A stretch of 17,961 nucleotides of DNA from an uncultured Burkholderiales bacterium (GCA_903898725.1 CAIUGQ010000034.1:1-17961), one strand, 5' to 3'; counted from the first letter of the stretch, positions 9,230 through 17,378 are shown. Program-made: numbers and translations. The notes: generated from the sequence alone by a model not told the origin.

Positions 9230-11008
9230 ATGACGAGACAGACCGTGCGGATCGGCAGCGCATCCGGATTCTGGGGCGACACCGCGGCCGCCGCGCCGCA
9301 GCTCGTGCGCGGCGGCGACATCGACTTCCTGGTCTTCGACTACCTGGCCGAGGTCACCATGTCGATCATGGCGGCGCAGAAGGCCAAGGATCCCGCCGCG
9401 GGCTACGCGACCGACTTCGTCCAGATCACGATGAAGTCGCTGCTGCCCGAGCTCAAGGCTCGCGGCATCCGGGTCGTGGCCAACGCCGGCGGGGTGAATC
9501 CGCTCGCCTGCCGCGATGCGCTCGCGGCCGTGGCCGCCTCGCTCGGCGTGCCGCTCAGCATCGGCGTGGTCCTCGGCGACGACCTCGGTGGCCAGGCCGA
9601 TGCGCTGCGGGCGGCCGGAACCACGGAGATGTTCAGCGGTGCGCCGTTCCCGGCGCGGCTGGCCAGCGTCAACGCCTACCTCGGCGCGCTGCCGATCGCA
9701 CGCGCGCTCGACGCCGGCGCGGACGTCGTCATCACCGGACGCTGCGTCGACTCGGCAGTCACCCTGGGGGTGATGGTGCATGCCTTCGGCTGGCAGGCCG
9801 ACGAGCACGACCGCCTCGCCCAGGGCACCCTCGCCGGACACCTGGTCGAATGCGGGGCGCAGGCCACCGGCGGGCTCTTCACCGACTGGGACACCGTGCC
9901 GGGCTGGGACGACATCGGCTTCCCGATCGTCGAGGCCCGCGCCGACGGCAGCTTCGAGATCACCAAGCCGCCGGGCACGGGCGGGCTGGTCTCGCCGCAG
10001 ACGCTCTGCGAGCAGCTCCTCTACGAGATCGGCGATCCGCGCGCCTACCACGTGCCGGACGTGGCCTGCGACTTCACCCGCGTGCGCTTCGAGCAGACCG
10101 GCCCCGACCGGGTCCGCGTGACGGGTGCGCGCGGCCGCCCGCCGAGCGCCACCTACAAGGTCAGCGCGACCCATCCGGACGGCTTCCGGAACGTCGCCCT
10201 GCTGGTCGTCGCCGGCGAGCAGGCCGCACGCAAGGCCCGTCGGACCGGCGAGGCGCTGCTGGCGCGGATGCAGCGCATGCTCGCCGAGCAGGCACTCCCG
10301 GCATTCACCGAAACACGCATCGAGGTGATCGGCGGCGAGGACATGTTCGGCGCGCTCGCACGGCCCGAGGCACGCGAGGTGGTGCTCAAGCTCGCCGCCC
10401 GGGCGCCGTCCAAGGCCTCGCTCGAGCTGTTCGCCCGCGAGTTCGCGCCTGCCGGCACCTCGATGTCACCGGGCACGACGGGCTTCGGCGGCGGCCGACC
10501 GACACCCTCGCCGGTGATCCGCCTGTTCTCCTTCCTGGTCGACAAGGCGTCGGTGCCGGTCGAGATCGACGTCGACGGCGTGCGCCACGCGGTGTCGATC
10601 CCGGTCGCCGGTGGCTTCGATGCCCGAGAGCTGCCGCCGGCGCGCTGCTTCGCCGAAGGCCCGCTGCCCGCCGGCACACGCACCGTGCCCCTGATCGCCC
10701 TCGCGCACGGGCGCTCGGGCGACAAGGGCGACAAGGCGAACATCGGCATCGTGGCGCGGCACCCGGAGTGGCTCGCGCCGCTGTCGGCCTGGCTCACGCC
10801 CGAGCGGGTGGCGGCGCATTTCGCCCACAACGGGCCGTCGCGGGTCGAGCGCTTCGACCTGCCCGGCTTCGATGCGATGAACTTCCTGCTGCACGACGTG
10901 CTCGGCGGCGGCGGCATGGCATCGCTGCGCACCGACAACCTCGCCAAGTGCTACGCGCAGGTGCTGCTGCAGATGCAGGTGCCGGCCCCCGCCGGCTTCG
11001 AAGACTGA
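9230..11008 (+). CDS. atuA: Acyclic terpene utilisation protein AtuA (DUF1446 family)
   Basis: 592 residues. The AtuA domain fills roughly residues 5-455, with characteristic blocks IGSASGFWGDT (8-18), DFLVFDYLAEVTMSIM (32-47), NAGGVNP (85-91) and a conserved Gly/Pro-rich stretch near TSMSPGTTGFGGGRPTPSP. A smaller C-terminal domain carries HGRSGDKGDKANIGI (493-507), which I associate with the ferredoxin-fold domain often fused to AtuA. No signal peptide or membrane segment. The Pseudomonas homologue is needed for growth on citronellol or geraniol, but its reaction is unknown to me; the acidic and lysine-rich DKGDK loop suggests ligand or metal binding, which is inference. ATG 9230 follows GGGAG at a good distance. 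First enzyme gene of the plus-strand operon. Confidence 0.9.
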   Translation: MTRQTVRIGSASGFWGDTAAAAPQLVRGGDIDFLVFDYLAEVTMSIMAAQKAKDPAAGYATDFVQITMKSLLPELKARGIRVVANAGGVNPLACRDALAAVAASLGVPLSIGVVLGDDLGGQADALRAAGTTEMFSGAPFPARLASVNAYLGALPIARALDAGADVVITGRCVDSAVTLGVMVHAFGWQADEHDRLAQGTLAGHLVECGAQATGGLFTDWDTVPGWDDIGFPIVEARADGSFEITKPPGTGGLVSPQTLCEQLLYEIGDPRAYHVPDVACDFTRVRFEQTGPDRVRVTGARGRPPSATYKVSATHPDGFRNVALLVVAGEQAARKARRTGEALLARMQRMLAEQALPAFTETRIEVIGGEDMFGALARPEAREVVLKLAARAPSKASLELFAREFAPAGTSMSPGTTGFGGGRPTPSPVIRLFSFLVDKASVPVEIDVDGVRHAVSIPVAGGFDARELPPARCFAEGPLPAGTRTVPLIALAHGRSGDKGDKANIGIVARHPEWLAPLSAWLTPERVAAHFAHNGPSRVERFDLPGFDAMNFLLHDVLGGGGMASLRTDNLAKCYAQVLLQMQVPAPAGFED

Positions 11009-11027
11009 CCCACCCGGAGACCCTCGC

Positions 11028-11897
11028 ATGCCCATCGACGTCGCCACGCTCAAGCGCTGGCCCTTCGAGCCCCTGAAGCAGGCCTACACCCACCGCGACA
11101 CCATCCTGTACGCGCTCGGCCTGGGCCTCGGACAGGACCCGCTCGACCCGGTGCAGTTGCGCTACACCTACGAGGACGGCCTGCAGGCGCTGCCGACGAT
11201 GGCGGTCGTCCTCGGCTCGCCCGGGTTCTTCGCCAAGGACCCGCGCACCGGCATCGACTGGGTGCGGCTGCTGCACGGCGAGCAGGAGCTCGAGCTGCAT
11301 GCGCCGCTGCCCGCCGAGGCCACCGTCATCGGCCTCACGAAGGTGACCCGTCTGGTCGACAAGGGCGCCGGCAAGGGCGCGCTGATGTACTCCGAGCGCG
11401 AGATCACCGATGCCGAGACCGGGGCCCGCCTGGCCACCAGCCGCAGCGTGTCCTTCATGCGCGGCGACGGCGGGTTCGCCGCGGCCGGCCAGCCCTCCGA
11501 CGAGGCGCCGCCGGCCCGACCCGCCACGCCCGACTCGCCACCCGACACGGTGTTCGAGTGGAAGACCCGCCCGGAGGCCGCGCTCGTCTATCGGCTCTCG
11601 GGGGACTACAACCCGCTGCACGCGGATCCGAAGGTCGCGACCGCCGCCGGCTTCAAGGCGCCGATCCTGCACGGCCTGTGCTCGTTCGGCGTCACCGGCT
11701 GGGCACTGGTCAGCGCCGTCTGCGGCGGCGACGCGTCGCGCCTGAAGTCGATCGGAACGCGCTTCGCCGCGCCGGTCTATCCGGGCGAGACGCTGCGCGT
11801 CGAGATCTGGCGTCGTGGCGACGCCGTGCAGTTCCGGACCCGCGTGGTCGAGCGCGACATCGTCGTGCTCAGCCACGGCACGGCCACGCTCGGCTGA
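11028..11897 (+). CDS. MaoC-type 2-enoyl-CoA hydratase (hydratase 2, MFE-2 C-terminal type)
   Basis: Hydrates a trans-2-enoyl-CoA to the (R)-3-hydroxyacyl-CoA. 289 residues with the double hot-dog layout of eukaryotic hydratase 2: a degenerate N-terminal hot dog (about 1-150), a Pro/Ala-rich linker (155-173) and a C-terminal catalytic hot dog with the motif YRLSGDYNPLHADP (188-201). Asp193, Asn195 and His198 match the hydratase 2 catalytic Asp/Asn/His set, and HGLCSFG (215-221) continues it. It starts 19 bp after atuA with GGAG upstream. With the next gene it forms a split version of MFE-2 (HSD17B4), which joins dehydrogenase and hydratase 2 in one chain. Confidence 0.9.
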   Translation: MPIDVATLKRWPFEPLKQAYTHRDTILYALGLGLGQDPLDPVQLRYTYEDGLQALPTMAVVLGSPGFFAKDPRTGIDWVRLLHGEQELELHAPLPAEATVIGLTKVTRLVDKGAGKGALMYSEREITDAETGARLATSRSVSFMRGDGGFAAAGQPSDEAPPARPATPDSPPDTVFEWKTRPEAALVYRLSGDYNPLHADPKVATAAGFKAPILHGLCSFGVTGWALVSAVCGGDASRLKSIGTRFAAPVYPGETLRVEIWRRGDAVQFRTRVVERDIVVLSHGTATLG

Positions 11898-11905
11898 CCC
11901 GCCAC

Positions 11906-11923
11906 GGGGCGCGCAGGCGCCCC
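11906..11923 (+). other. Hairpin between the hydratase and dehydrogenase genes
   Basis: GGGGCGC and GCGCCCC form a perfect 7-bp stem with loop GCAG, nine bases after the hydratase stop. No T run follows and the next gene starts 63 bp on with a strong GGAGG site (11971-11975), so complete termination is not expected. It may lower read-through or protect the upstream mRNA end. Confidence 0.35.
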
Positions 11924-11986
11924 GGGCCGGACGGCTGCGATAGCATCCGGGCAACGCCCCGGACACAGAGGGAGGACGAGGAGACC

Positions 11987-12898
11987 ATGACGATGCTGAA
12001 GGACAAGGTGGTGATCGTGACCGGCTCGGGCCGGGGCATCGGTCGCGACATCGCGATGATGATGGCGGCGCAGGGCGCGAAGGTCGTGGTCAACGACCCG
12101 GGCGTCTCCGCCACCGGCGAAGGCAAGGACGACGGACCGGCCGCCCAGGTGGTGGACGAGATCCGCAAGGCCGGCGGCACCGCGGTCGCCAACACCGACT
12201 CGGTCGCCGAGTGGGAGTCCGCAAACCGGATCGTCAAGACCGCGGTCGACGCGTTCGGCACGGTCCATGCCGTGGTCAACAACGCCGGCATCCTGCGTGA
12301 CCGGATCTTCCACAACATGTCGGTCGACGAGTGGAAGGCGGTCATCGACGTACACCTGAACGGCTCGTTCTACATGGCGAAGGCCGTGGCGACGATCTTC
12401 AAGAGCGAGGAGCGGGGCGCCTTCGTCCACATGACCTCGACCTCGGGCCTGATCGGCAACTTCGGCCAGGCGAACTACGCGGCGGCCAAGCTCGGCATCG
12501 TCGGCCTGTCGAAGTCGATCGCGCTCGACATGGCCCGCTTCAAGGTCCGCTCGAACTGCATCTCGCCGTTCGCCTGGAGCCGGCTGATCGGCACCATCCC
12601 GTCGGACACGCCCGAGCAGCAGGCGCGCCTGGCGCGGATGCAGGCGATGGAGACCGCCAAGATCGCGCCGCTCGCGGTCTACCTCTGCAGCGACGAGGCG
12701 CAGAAGGTGAGCGGCCAGATCTTCGCCGTCCGTGCCAACGAGATCTTCCTGATGGGCCAGAGCCGGCCGATCCGCTCGGTCCATCGCGGCGAGGGCTGGA
12801 CGCCCGAGACGGTCGCCAACCACGCGATGCCCGCGATGGAGAAGAGCTTCTACCCGCTGGAGCGCTCCGGCGACGTCTTCAACTGGGACCCGATCTGA
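11987..12898 (+). CDS. MFE-2-type (R)-3-hydroxyacyl-CoA dehydrogenase, SDR family
   Basis: Oxidises the (R)-3-hydroxyacyl-CoA made by the neighbouring hydratase 2, using NAD+. 303 residues. TGSGRGIG (12-19), NNAGILRD (98-105), Ser151-Thr-Ser153, Tyr164 and Lys168 (YAAAK) are all present, so the catalytic set is intact, unlike the SDR at 7326-8252. ND at 36-37 after the second strand and NNAGILRD resemble the dehydrogenase domain of HSD17B4/Fox2. The roughly 60-residue tail with MGQSRPIRSVHRGEGW (256-271) is longer than in FabG-like enzymes and typical of the HSD17B4 group. Start ATG 11987 follows GGAGG; a second in-frame ATG lies two codons in. The stop is one base before the next start. Confidence 0.9.
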   Translation: MTMLKDKVVIVTGSGRGIGRDIAMMMAAQGAKVVVNDPGVSATGEGKDDGPAAQVVDEIRKAGGTAVANTDSVAEWESANRIVKTAVDAFGTVHAVVNNAGILRDRIFHNMSVDEWKAVIDVHLNGSFYMAKAVATIFKSEERGAFVHMTSTSGLIGNFGQANYAAAKLGIVGLSKSIALDMARFKVRSNCISPFAWSRLIGTIPSDTPEQQARLARMQAMETAKIAPLAVYLCSDEAQKVSGQIFAVRANEIFLMGQSRPIRSVHRGEGWTPETVANHAMPAMEKSFYPLERSGDVFNWDPI

Positions 12899-12899
12899 C

Positions 12900-14342
12900 A
12901 TGGCGACCGACTTCGGCATCCTCTCGTTCGGCGCGTACCTGCCGCGCGCCCGCATGCAGCGCAAGTCCATCGCGGCCGCGAACGGCTGGTTCGCGCCGGG
13001 CCTCAAGGGGCAGGGCAAGGGCGAGCGGACCATCGGCAACTGGGACGAGGACACCATCACGATGGCGGTCGAGGCCGCCCGCGACTGCCTCGGCGACACC
13101 GACCGCGCCGCGCTGAACCAGGTCGTGCTGGCTTCGACCACCCATCCGTTCGACGACCGGCAGAACGCCACCGTCGTGGCGACGGCGCTGCAGCTGCCGA
13201 GCGCGCTGCGTACGAGCGACGCGGCAGGCAGCCTGCGGGCGGGTACCGGCGCACTGATCGCGGCGCTGCAGGGCCGCGAGCGCAGCCTCGTCATCGCCTC
13301 CGACATGCGCCGCGCCAAGGCCGGCAGCAACCAGGAGATGCAGTACGGCGACGGCGCGGCCGCGATGCTGGTCGGGGAGGGCGCGCCGGTCGCCCGCCTG
13401 CTCGGTGCGCACACCGAGTCGGTCGACTTCGTCCACCAGTACCGGATGGGCGACAAGGACACCGACTACGGCTGGGAGGAGCGCTGGATCCGCGACGAGG
13501 GCTACCTCAAGATCGTGCCGAAGGCGGTCGGCGTGCTGCTCAAGCGCTGCGGCGTCGAGGCGGCGGCGGTCGCGCACTTCGTGATGCCGGGGACGCTCGC
13601 ACGGGTGCAGGCGGCGGTCGCCAAGAAGTGCGGCCTGCCCGAGGGCTCGGTCCGCGACCCGCTCGGCGCGGTGGTCGGCGATACCGGCGCGGCGCACGCG
13701 CTGCTGATGCTCGCCGCCGCGCTCGAGGACGCCAAGCCGGGCGAGAAGATCCTGGTCGCCGGCTTCGGCGAGGGTTGCGACGCGCTGCTGCTCGAGGTCG
13801 GCACCGGCACCGGGGCCGCCCGGCGCGGCGTCCGGGGCTCGCTCGCCGAGCGGCGCGAGGAGTCGAACTACATGCGGTGGCTGTCGTTCACCGGCACGCT
13901 CGATCTGGAGCGCGGCATGCGTGCCGAGGTCGACAAGGTCACCGCGATGACCGTGCTCTACCGCAACCGCGACATGATCGAGGGCCTGGTCGGCGGCAAG
14001 TGCCGCGCCTGCGGCACGGTGCAGTTCCCGCGGCAGCGCTACTGCGTGAACCCGGAGTGCAACGCGCTCGACAACCAGGACGACTACGTGTTCTCGGAGC
14101 GGACCGGCAAGGTGCTGTCGTACACCGCCGACGGCCTGACCTACAGCCCCGACCCGCCCACCTACTTCGGAATGGTGCAGGTCGACGGCGGCGGGCGCAT
14201 GCTGATGGACTTCACCGAGGTCGATCCGGCCTCGATGGATGTCGGGCTGCCGGTGAAGATGGTGTTCCGGATCAAGGACGCGGACCCCAACCGGGGCTTC
14301 GTGCGGTACTTCTGGAAGGCGGCGCCGGCGGCGCGGTCCTGA
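12900..14342 (+). CDS. HMG-CoA-synthase-fold protein fused to a zinc-ribbon/OB (DUF35) domain; catalytic residues missing
   Basis: 480 residues in two parts. Residues 1-310 follow the thiolase/HMG-CoA synthase fold: FGAYLPRARM (10-19), LASTTHPFDDRQNA (77-90), YGDGAAAMLVG (149-159), VVGDTGAAHALLM (258-270), FGEGCDALL (289-297). The segment that normally holds the acyl-accepting Cys reads SDAAGSLRAGTGAL (106-119), without Cys; the usual His segment reads FVMPG (227-231), without His. Residues 360-480 are a DUF35 domain: a zinc ribbon with Cys368, 371, 382 and 387 (CX2C-X10-CX4C), then an OB fold. Condensing activity is therefore doubtful. DUF35 proteins usually bind CoA and partner thiolases, so a structural or CoA-handling role with the thiolase next door is my inference. 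Start lies one base after the dehydrogenase stop. Confidence 0.88.
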   Translation: MATDFGILSFGAYLPRARMQRKSIAAANGWFAPGLKGQGKGERTIGNWDEDTITMAVEAARDCLGDTDRAALNQVVLASTTHPFDDRQNATVVATALQLPSALRTSDAAGSLRAGTGALIAALQGRERSLVIASDMRRAKAGSNQEMQYGDGAAAMLVGEGAPVARLLGAHTESVDFVHQYRMGDKDTDYGWEERWIRDEGYLKIVPKAVGVLLKRCGVEAAAVAHFVMPGTLARVQAAVAKKCGLPEGSVRDPLGAVVGDTGAAHALLMLAAALEDAKPGEKILVAGFGEGCDALLLEVGTGTGAARRGVRGSLAERREESNYMRWLSFTGTLDLERGMRAEVDKVTAMTVLYRNRDMIEGLVGGKCRACGTVQFPRQRYCVNPECNALDNQDDYVFSERTGKVLSYTADGLTYSPDPPTYFGMVQVDGGGRMLMDFTEVDPASMDVGLPVKMVFRIKDADPNRGFVRYFWKAAPAARS

Positions 14343-14358
14343 CGACGAGGAGATCGAG

Positions 14359-15561
14359 ATGGCGAGCGGAATCAAGGACAAGGTGGTCATCCTCGGGATG
14401 GGCTGCTCCAAGTTCGGCGAACGCTGGGATGCGAACGCCCAGGACCTGATGGTCGAGTCGTTCGAGGAGGCGATGAAGGACGCGGGCATCGATCGCAAGC
14501 AGATCGATGCGGCCTGGCTCGGCACGGCGATCGAGGAGCAGCACGTCGGCAAGTCGGCGGTGCCGCTGGCGATGACGCTGCGCCTGCCGTACATCCCGGT
14601 CACGCGCGTGGAGAACTACTGCGCCACCGGCACCGAGGCGTTGCGCGGTGCGGTCTACGCCGTGGCCTCGGGCGCGGCCGACATCGCGATGGCGCTGGGC
14701 GTCGAGAAGCTCAAGGACACCGGCTATGGCGGCCTGCCCCAGCGCAGCCGGGGCGCGCTCAACGACCTGTTCTGGCCGAACCTGTCGGCACCGGGCTCGT
14801 TCGCGCAGCTGGCCGCGGCCTACCGGGCCAAGCACGGCGCGAACAAGGACGACCTCAAGCGTGCGATGGCCCACATCTCGGTCAAGTCGCACGCCAACGC
14901 CGCGAAGAACGCCAAGGCGCACCTGCGCAACGCGATCACCGAGGAAGACGTGCTGCGGGCACCGATGATCGCCGAGCCGCTGGGCCTGTTCGACTGCTGC
15001 GGCGTGTCGGACGGTTCGGCCTGCGCGATCGTCACCACGCCCGACATCGCGCGAGGCCTCGGCAAGAAGGACCTGGTCGCGGTCAAGGCGCTGCAGCTCG
15101 CCGTCTCCAACGGCGAGGAGGTCCAGCACGACAAGTGGGACGGGTCGTACTTCGCGACCACTCGCATCGCCGCGGCCCGTGCCTACCGGGAGGCGGGCAT
15201 CACGCGGCCCCGCGAGCAGGTCTCGCTGGTCGACGTGCACGACTGCTTCTCGGTGACCGAGCTCGTGACCATGGAAGACCTCCAGCTGTCGGCCGAAGGC
15301 ACCGCGATCCGTGACGTCCTCGACGGCTTCTTCGATGCCGACGGTCAGGTGCCCTGCCAGATCGACGGCGGCCTGAAGTGCTTCGGTCACCCGATCGGTG
15401 CGTCCGGCCTTCGGATGGTCTACGAGATGTATCTTCAGCTCTCGGGCCGGGCAGGGGAGCGCCAGCGTGCCGCGCCCGTCTGGGGCATGACGCACAACCT
15501 GGGCGGGTTTCCGAGCCAGAACGTCTCGTCCGTGACGATCGTCGGACAGTACGGGGCCTGA
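14359..15561 (+). CDS. SCP2/SCPx-type thiolase (acetyl-CoA acetyltransferase family)
   Basis: Thiolytic cleavage of a 3-oxoacyl-CoA. 400 residues. The active site is complete for the SCP2-thiolase type: nucleophile Cys88 in VENYCATGTEALR (84-96), His294 in VHDCFSVTEL (292-301), and CFGHPIGASG (341-350) with Cys341 and His344. The HDCFS motif and the lack of the usual NxNG box separate it from FadA/AtoB thiolases and place it with lipid-transfer-protein-like thiolases, which often need a DUF35 partner; the gene just upstream supplies such a domain. Strong GAGGAG site before ATG 14359, with 16 bp between genes. Last gene of the plus-strand operon, followed by strong hairpins. Confidence 0.92.
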   Translation: MASGIKDKVVILGMGCSKFGERWDANAQDLMVESFEEAMKDAGIDRKQIDAAWLGTAIEEQHVGKSAVPLAMTLRLPYIPVTRVENYCATGTEALRGAVYAVASGAADIAMALGVEKLKDTGYGGLPQRSRGALNDLFWPNLSAPGSFAQLAAAYRAKHGANKDDLKRAMAHISVKSHANAAKNAKAHLRNAITEEDVLRAPMIAEPLGLFDCCGVSDGSACAIVTTPDIARGLGKKDLVAVKALQLAVSNGEEVQHDKWDGSYFATTRIAAARAYREAGITRPREQVSLVDVHDCFSVTELVTMEDLQLSAEGTAIRDVLDGFFDADGQVPCQIDGGLKCFGHPIGASGLRMVYEMYLQLSGRAGERQRAAPVWGMTHNLGGFPSQNVSSVTIVGQYGA

Positions 15562-15572
15562 TCCCGGACGAT

Positions 15573-15592
15573 GCACGGGGCTGGCCCCGTGC
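15573..15592 (+). terminator. Strong hairpin just after the thiolase (terminator candidate without T run)
   Basis: GCACGGGG and CCCCGTGC form a perfect 8-bp stem with loop CTGG, 11 bases after the thiolase stop. There is no T run, so intrinsic termination is not shown; mRNA end protection or a Rho-dependent stop point is equally possible. Confidence 0.45.
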
Positions 15593-15599
15593 CCGTCCC

Positions 15600-15625
15600 G
15601 CGGGTGCGGTCCGCGCCGCACCCGC
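15600..15625 (+). terminator. Second tandem hairpin after the thiolase
   Basis: GCGGGTGCGG and CCGCACCCGC form a perfect 10-bp stem with loop TCCGCG, seven bases after the first hairpin. Again no T run. Two such stems in 53 bases mark the end of the operon. Confidence 0.45.
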
Positions 15626-15705
15626 AGGCTGTCCGCGGCATCCTGTGCGGGGTGCTGCATCGGGTCGATCGACGCCGTCTGCAGGGGCCGCCGCGCCTCG
15701 GCATC

Positions 15706-15723
15706 GGCCGCCGCCGGGCGGCC
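15706..15723. other. Third inverted repeat in the thiolase/bcsE gap
   Basis: GGCCGCC and GGCGGCC form a perfect 7-bp stem with loop GCCG, 52 bases before the next ATG. It could be a regulator site or a structure in the bcsE-like leader. The rest of the 213-bp gap shows only a poor promoter candidate (extended -10 TGGCATAGT ending at 15765, very close to the start codon). Confidence 0.3.
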
Positions 15724-15774
15724 GACCGGTGGCAATTGCCTTGACGGTCACCGGCTTGGCATAGTCGCGACGTC

Positions 15775-17349
15775 ATGCCCGCCAACGACACACCCACCGC
15801 CGTCGCGCCCGTCAGCCTCGGCCTGACGGGCCTCGATGATTCGATCGCAGCGCTCGCCTGCGGGCAGGTCTACGGCATCGTCGCGGACCCCCAGTCGCTG
15901 CGTCTGCCGCTGCTTGCCCAGCTCCTGCATTGCACCCTCACCGCCGGCGGGCGCAGCACGCTGATCCTGCCGGGCGATCCGGCCGCATTCCTCTCCAAGG
16001 CGCGGCTCGCCGGGTTCGATCTGTCGTGGTTCGAGCAGAACGGCGACCTCGAGATCGTCCGTCAGCGTGCCGATCCGCTGCTGCCCCTGTTTCGCGGCGG
16101 CGCCAGCCCCGTGCTCGAGATGATCGACAGATCGGTGCGTGACGACCGCCGCCTGCTCGTGCTCGAGCAGGCAGAACCGCTGCTGCTCCTGTCGGATCCC
16201 GAGGCCTCGGTCGAAGCGGCCGACGGGCTGCGAGCCTGGGCGGCACGACGCAGCCTCGTCGTGCTGGCCGCGTTCACGCCGGCGACCCGTCCGCAGCGCG
16301 AGTTCCTGTCGCTGCGTGCTGCGGCCGAGGAGTTCGCCGGATTCGCCGTCCTGCGCGAGCACGAGGGCGGTGCGGTGCTCGACCTGCGCCACTGGTTCGG
16401 CGAGGCCGGATCGACGCCGCGCGGCAGCCTTCGGCTGCGGCTGCAGGGTACCGGCGGACTGAGCGTCGAGCCCGTCTCGCCCGCGCCCGCTCGCGGTGGC
16501 GAGACCGGCATCGCCCAGGTCGTGGCCATCGAACGTGCGCTCGACGATGCGCTCGGTGCCGTGCGCGATTCGAACTGGGTCGTGATCAAGCATCACGCCG
16601 AGGCGATCGAGACGGCGCGGCGCCTGGCTGCCGGCGCGATCGTCCTGCCGTTCGATCGGGCCACCCCGTTCCGTGCGCTGTGCCAGGCGGTCTCCTCGAT
16701 CCGTCGCGTTGCCGCGCCCTGGGTCGCCATCGTCGTGCGCGAACGCGGACTGCGGCTGCGCCTCGGTCAGCAGATCGCGCTCACCCGTCTCGGCGCCTCG
16801 ACCGTCGTGTCGGGCGATCAGGACGACACCGGCCTCGCACAGGCGATCCGGGCCCTGTCCGGCACCGCGTTCATGCGGTCGCTGCCAGACGATCTCGAGG
16901 CGACGATCGCCGCCGCGGGCACCGCTCTCGCGCCGCAGCTGATGGTGACCCGCGCCTTCCGGGATCTGGTCGCAGAAGTGCTACTGGCCTCCGACGGCAT
17001 CGATCTGCCGCATACCTTGCTGCATGTCGCCTGCGATCCGGCGAAGGCCCAGCAGCTCGGCACGCTCGCGCTCCAGCGCAAGGTCCGCGACGCCGCGATG
17101 AGCGTGGACCCGAGCGGGCTCTGGCTGTTCCTGTTCGCCTGCCCAGCTCCCCGTGCACGGGGTGTCGCAGAGCGCATCTTCGGACGCAATCACGGCGAAA
17201 TCGCAGCCGGCATCACCACCGAGAGCACGGTCGGCGGGATCGCCCGCAGGCTCGAGCGGCTCGCCGCCGCGGTCGGCGTACGCGACACCGGTGTGTCCAG
17301 AGCGCCAACGGCACCCTCGCCAGCGCCGATCGCCAGCCCTCAGGCCTGA
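15775..17349 (+). CDS. bcsE: BcsE-like protein (cellulose biosynthesis / c-di-GMP family)
   Basis: 524 residues, the length of BcsE. I recognise the family from the layout: an N-terminal degenerate RecA/NTPase-like domain (about 12-220, no Walker A), a receiver-like domain (about 250-365) with VVIKHHAEAIETARRL, IVLPFDRATPFRAL and IVVRERGLRLRLGQQ followed by LTRLGASTVV, and a C-terminal degenerate GGDEF-like domain (about 385-500) with LWLFLFACPAPRA (449-461). BcsE binds c-di-GMP and helps cellulose secretion in enterobacteria through an RxGD motif; I find no RxGD in this protein, so nucleotide binding is uncertain. A Pro/Ala/Ser-rich tail (508-524) ends it. No bcsA, B, C, F, G or Q is in the window. 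ATG 15775 has no Shine-Dalgarno in front; the predicted transcription start is almost at the ATG, so the mRNA might be leaderless. Homology is judged by eye. Confidence 0.6.
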   Translation: MPANDTPTAVAPVSLGLTGLDDSIAALACGQVYGIVADPQSLRLPLLAQLLHCTLTAGGRSTLILPGDPAAFLSKARLAGFDLSWFEQNGDLEIVRQRADPLLPLFRGGASPVLEMIDRSVRDDRRLLVLEQAEPLLLLSDPEASVEAADGLRAWAARRSLVVLAAFTPATRPQREFLSLRAAAEEFAGFAVLREHEGGAVLDLRHWFGEAGSTPRGSLRLRLQGTGGLSVEPVSPAPARGGETGIAQVVAIERALDDALGAVRDSNWVVIKHHAEAIETARRLAAGAIVLPFDRATPFRALCQAVSSIRRVAAPWVAIVVRERGLRLRLGQQIALTRLGASTVVSGDQDDTGLAQAIRALSGTAFMRSLPDDLEATIAAAGTALAPQLMVTRAFRDLVAEVLLASDGIDLPHTLLHVACDPAKAQQLGTLALQRKVRDAAMSVDPSGLWLFLFACPAPRARGVAERIFGRNHGEIAAGITTESTVGGIARRLERLAAAVGVRDTGVSRAPTAPSPAPIASPQA

Positions 17350-17358
17350 CCGAGGCAC

Positions 17359-17378
17359 GCGGGCGCCGCGGTGCCCGC
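17359..17378 (+). other. Hairpin after the bcsE-like gene
   Basis: GCGGGC and GCCCGC form a 6-bp stem nine bases after the stop, around the loop GCCGCGGT. No T run. Weak terminator candidate; the next gene begins 58 bases further on. Confidence 0.3.

Noticed and set aside
12879..14603. Long minus-strand open frame opposite the DUF35 fusion gene (and similar ones at 14272-15735 and 8858-10174)
   Set aside because: Compositionally biased shadows of recognisable plus-strand genes with intact motifs.
15741..15765. TTGACG with CATAGT as promoter of the bcsE-like gene
   Set aside because: The spacer is only 13 bases. Pairing CATAGT with TTGCCT gives an 18-base spacer but a weak -35.
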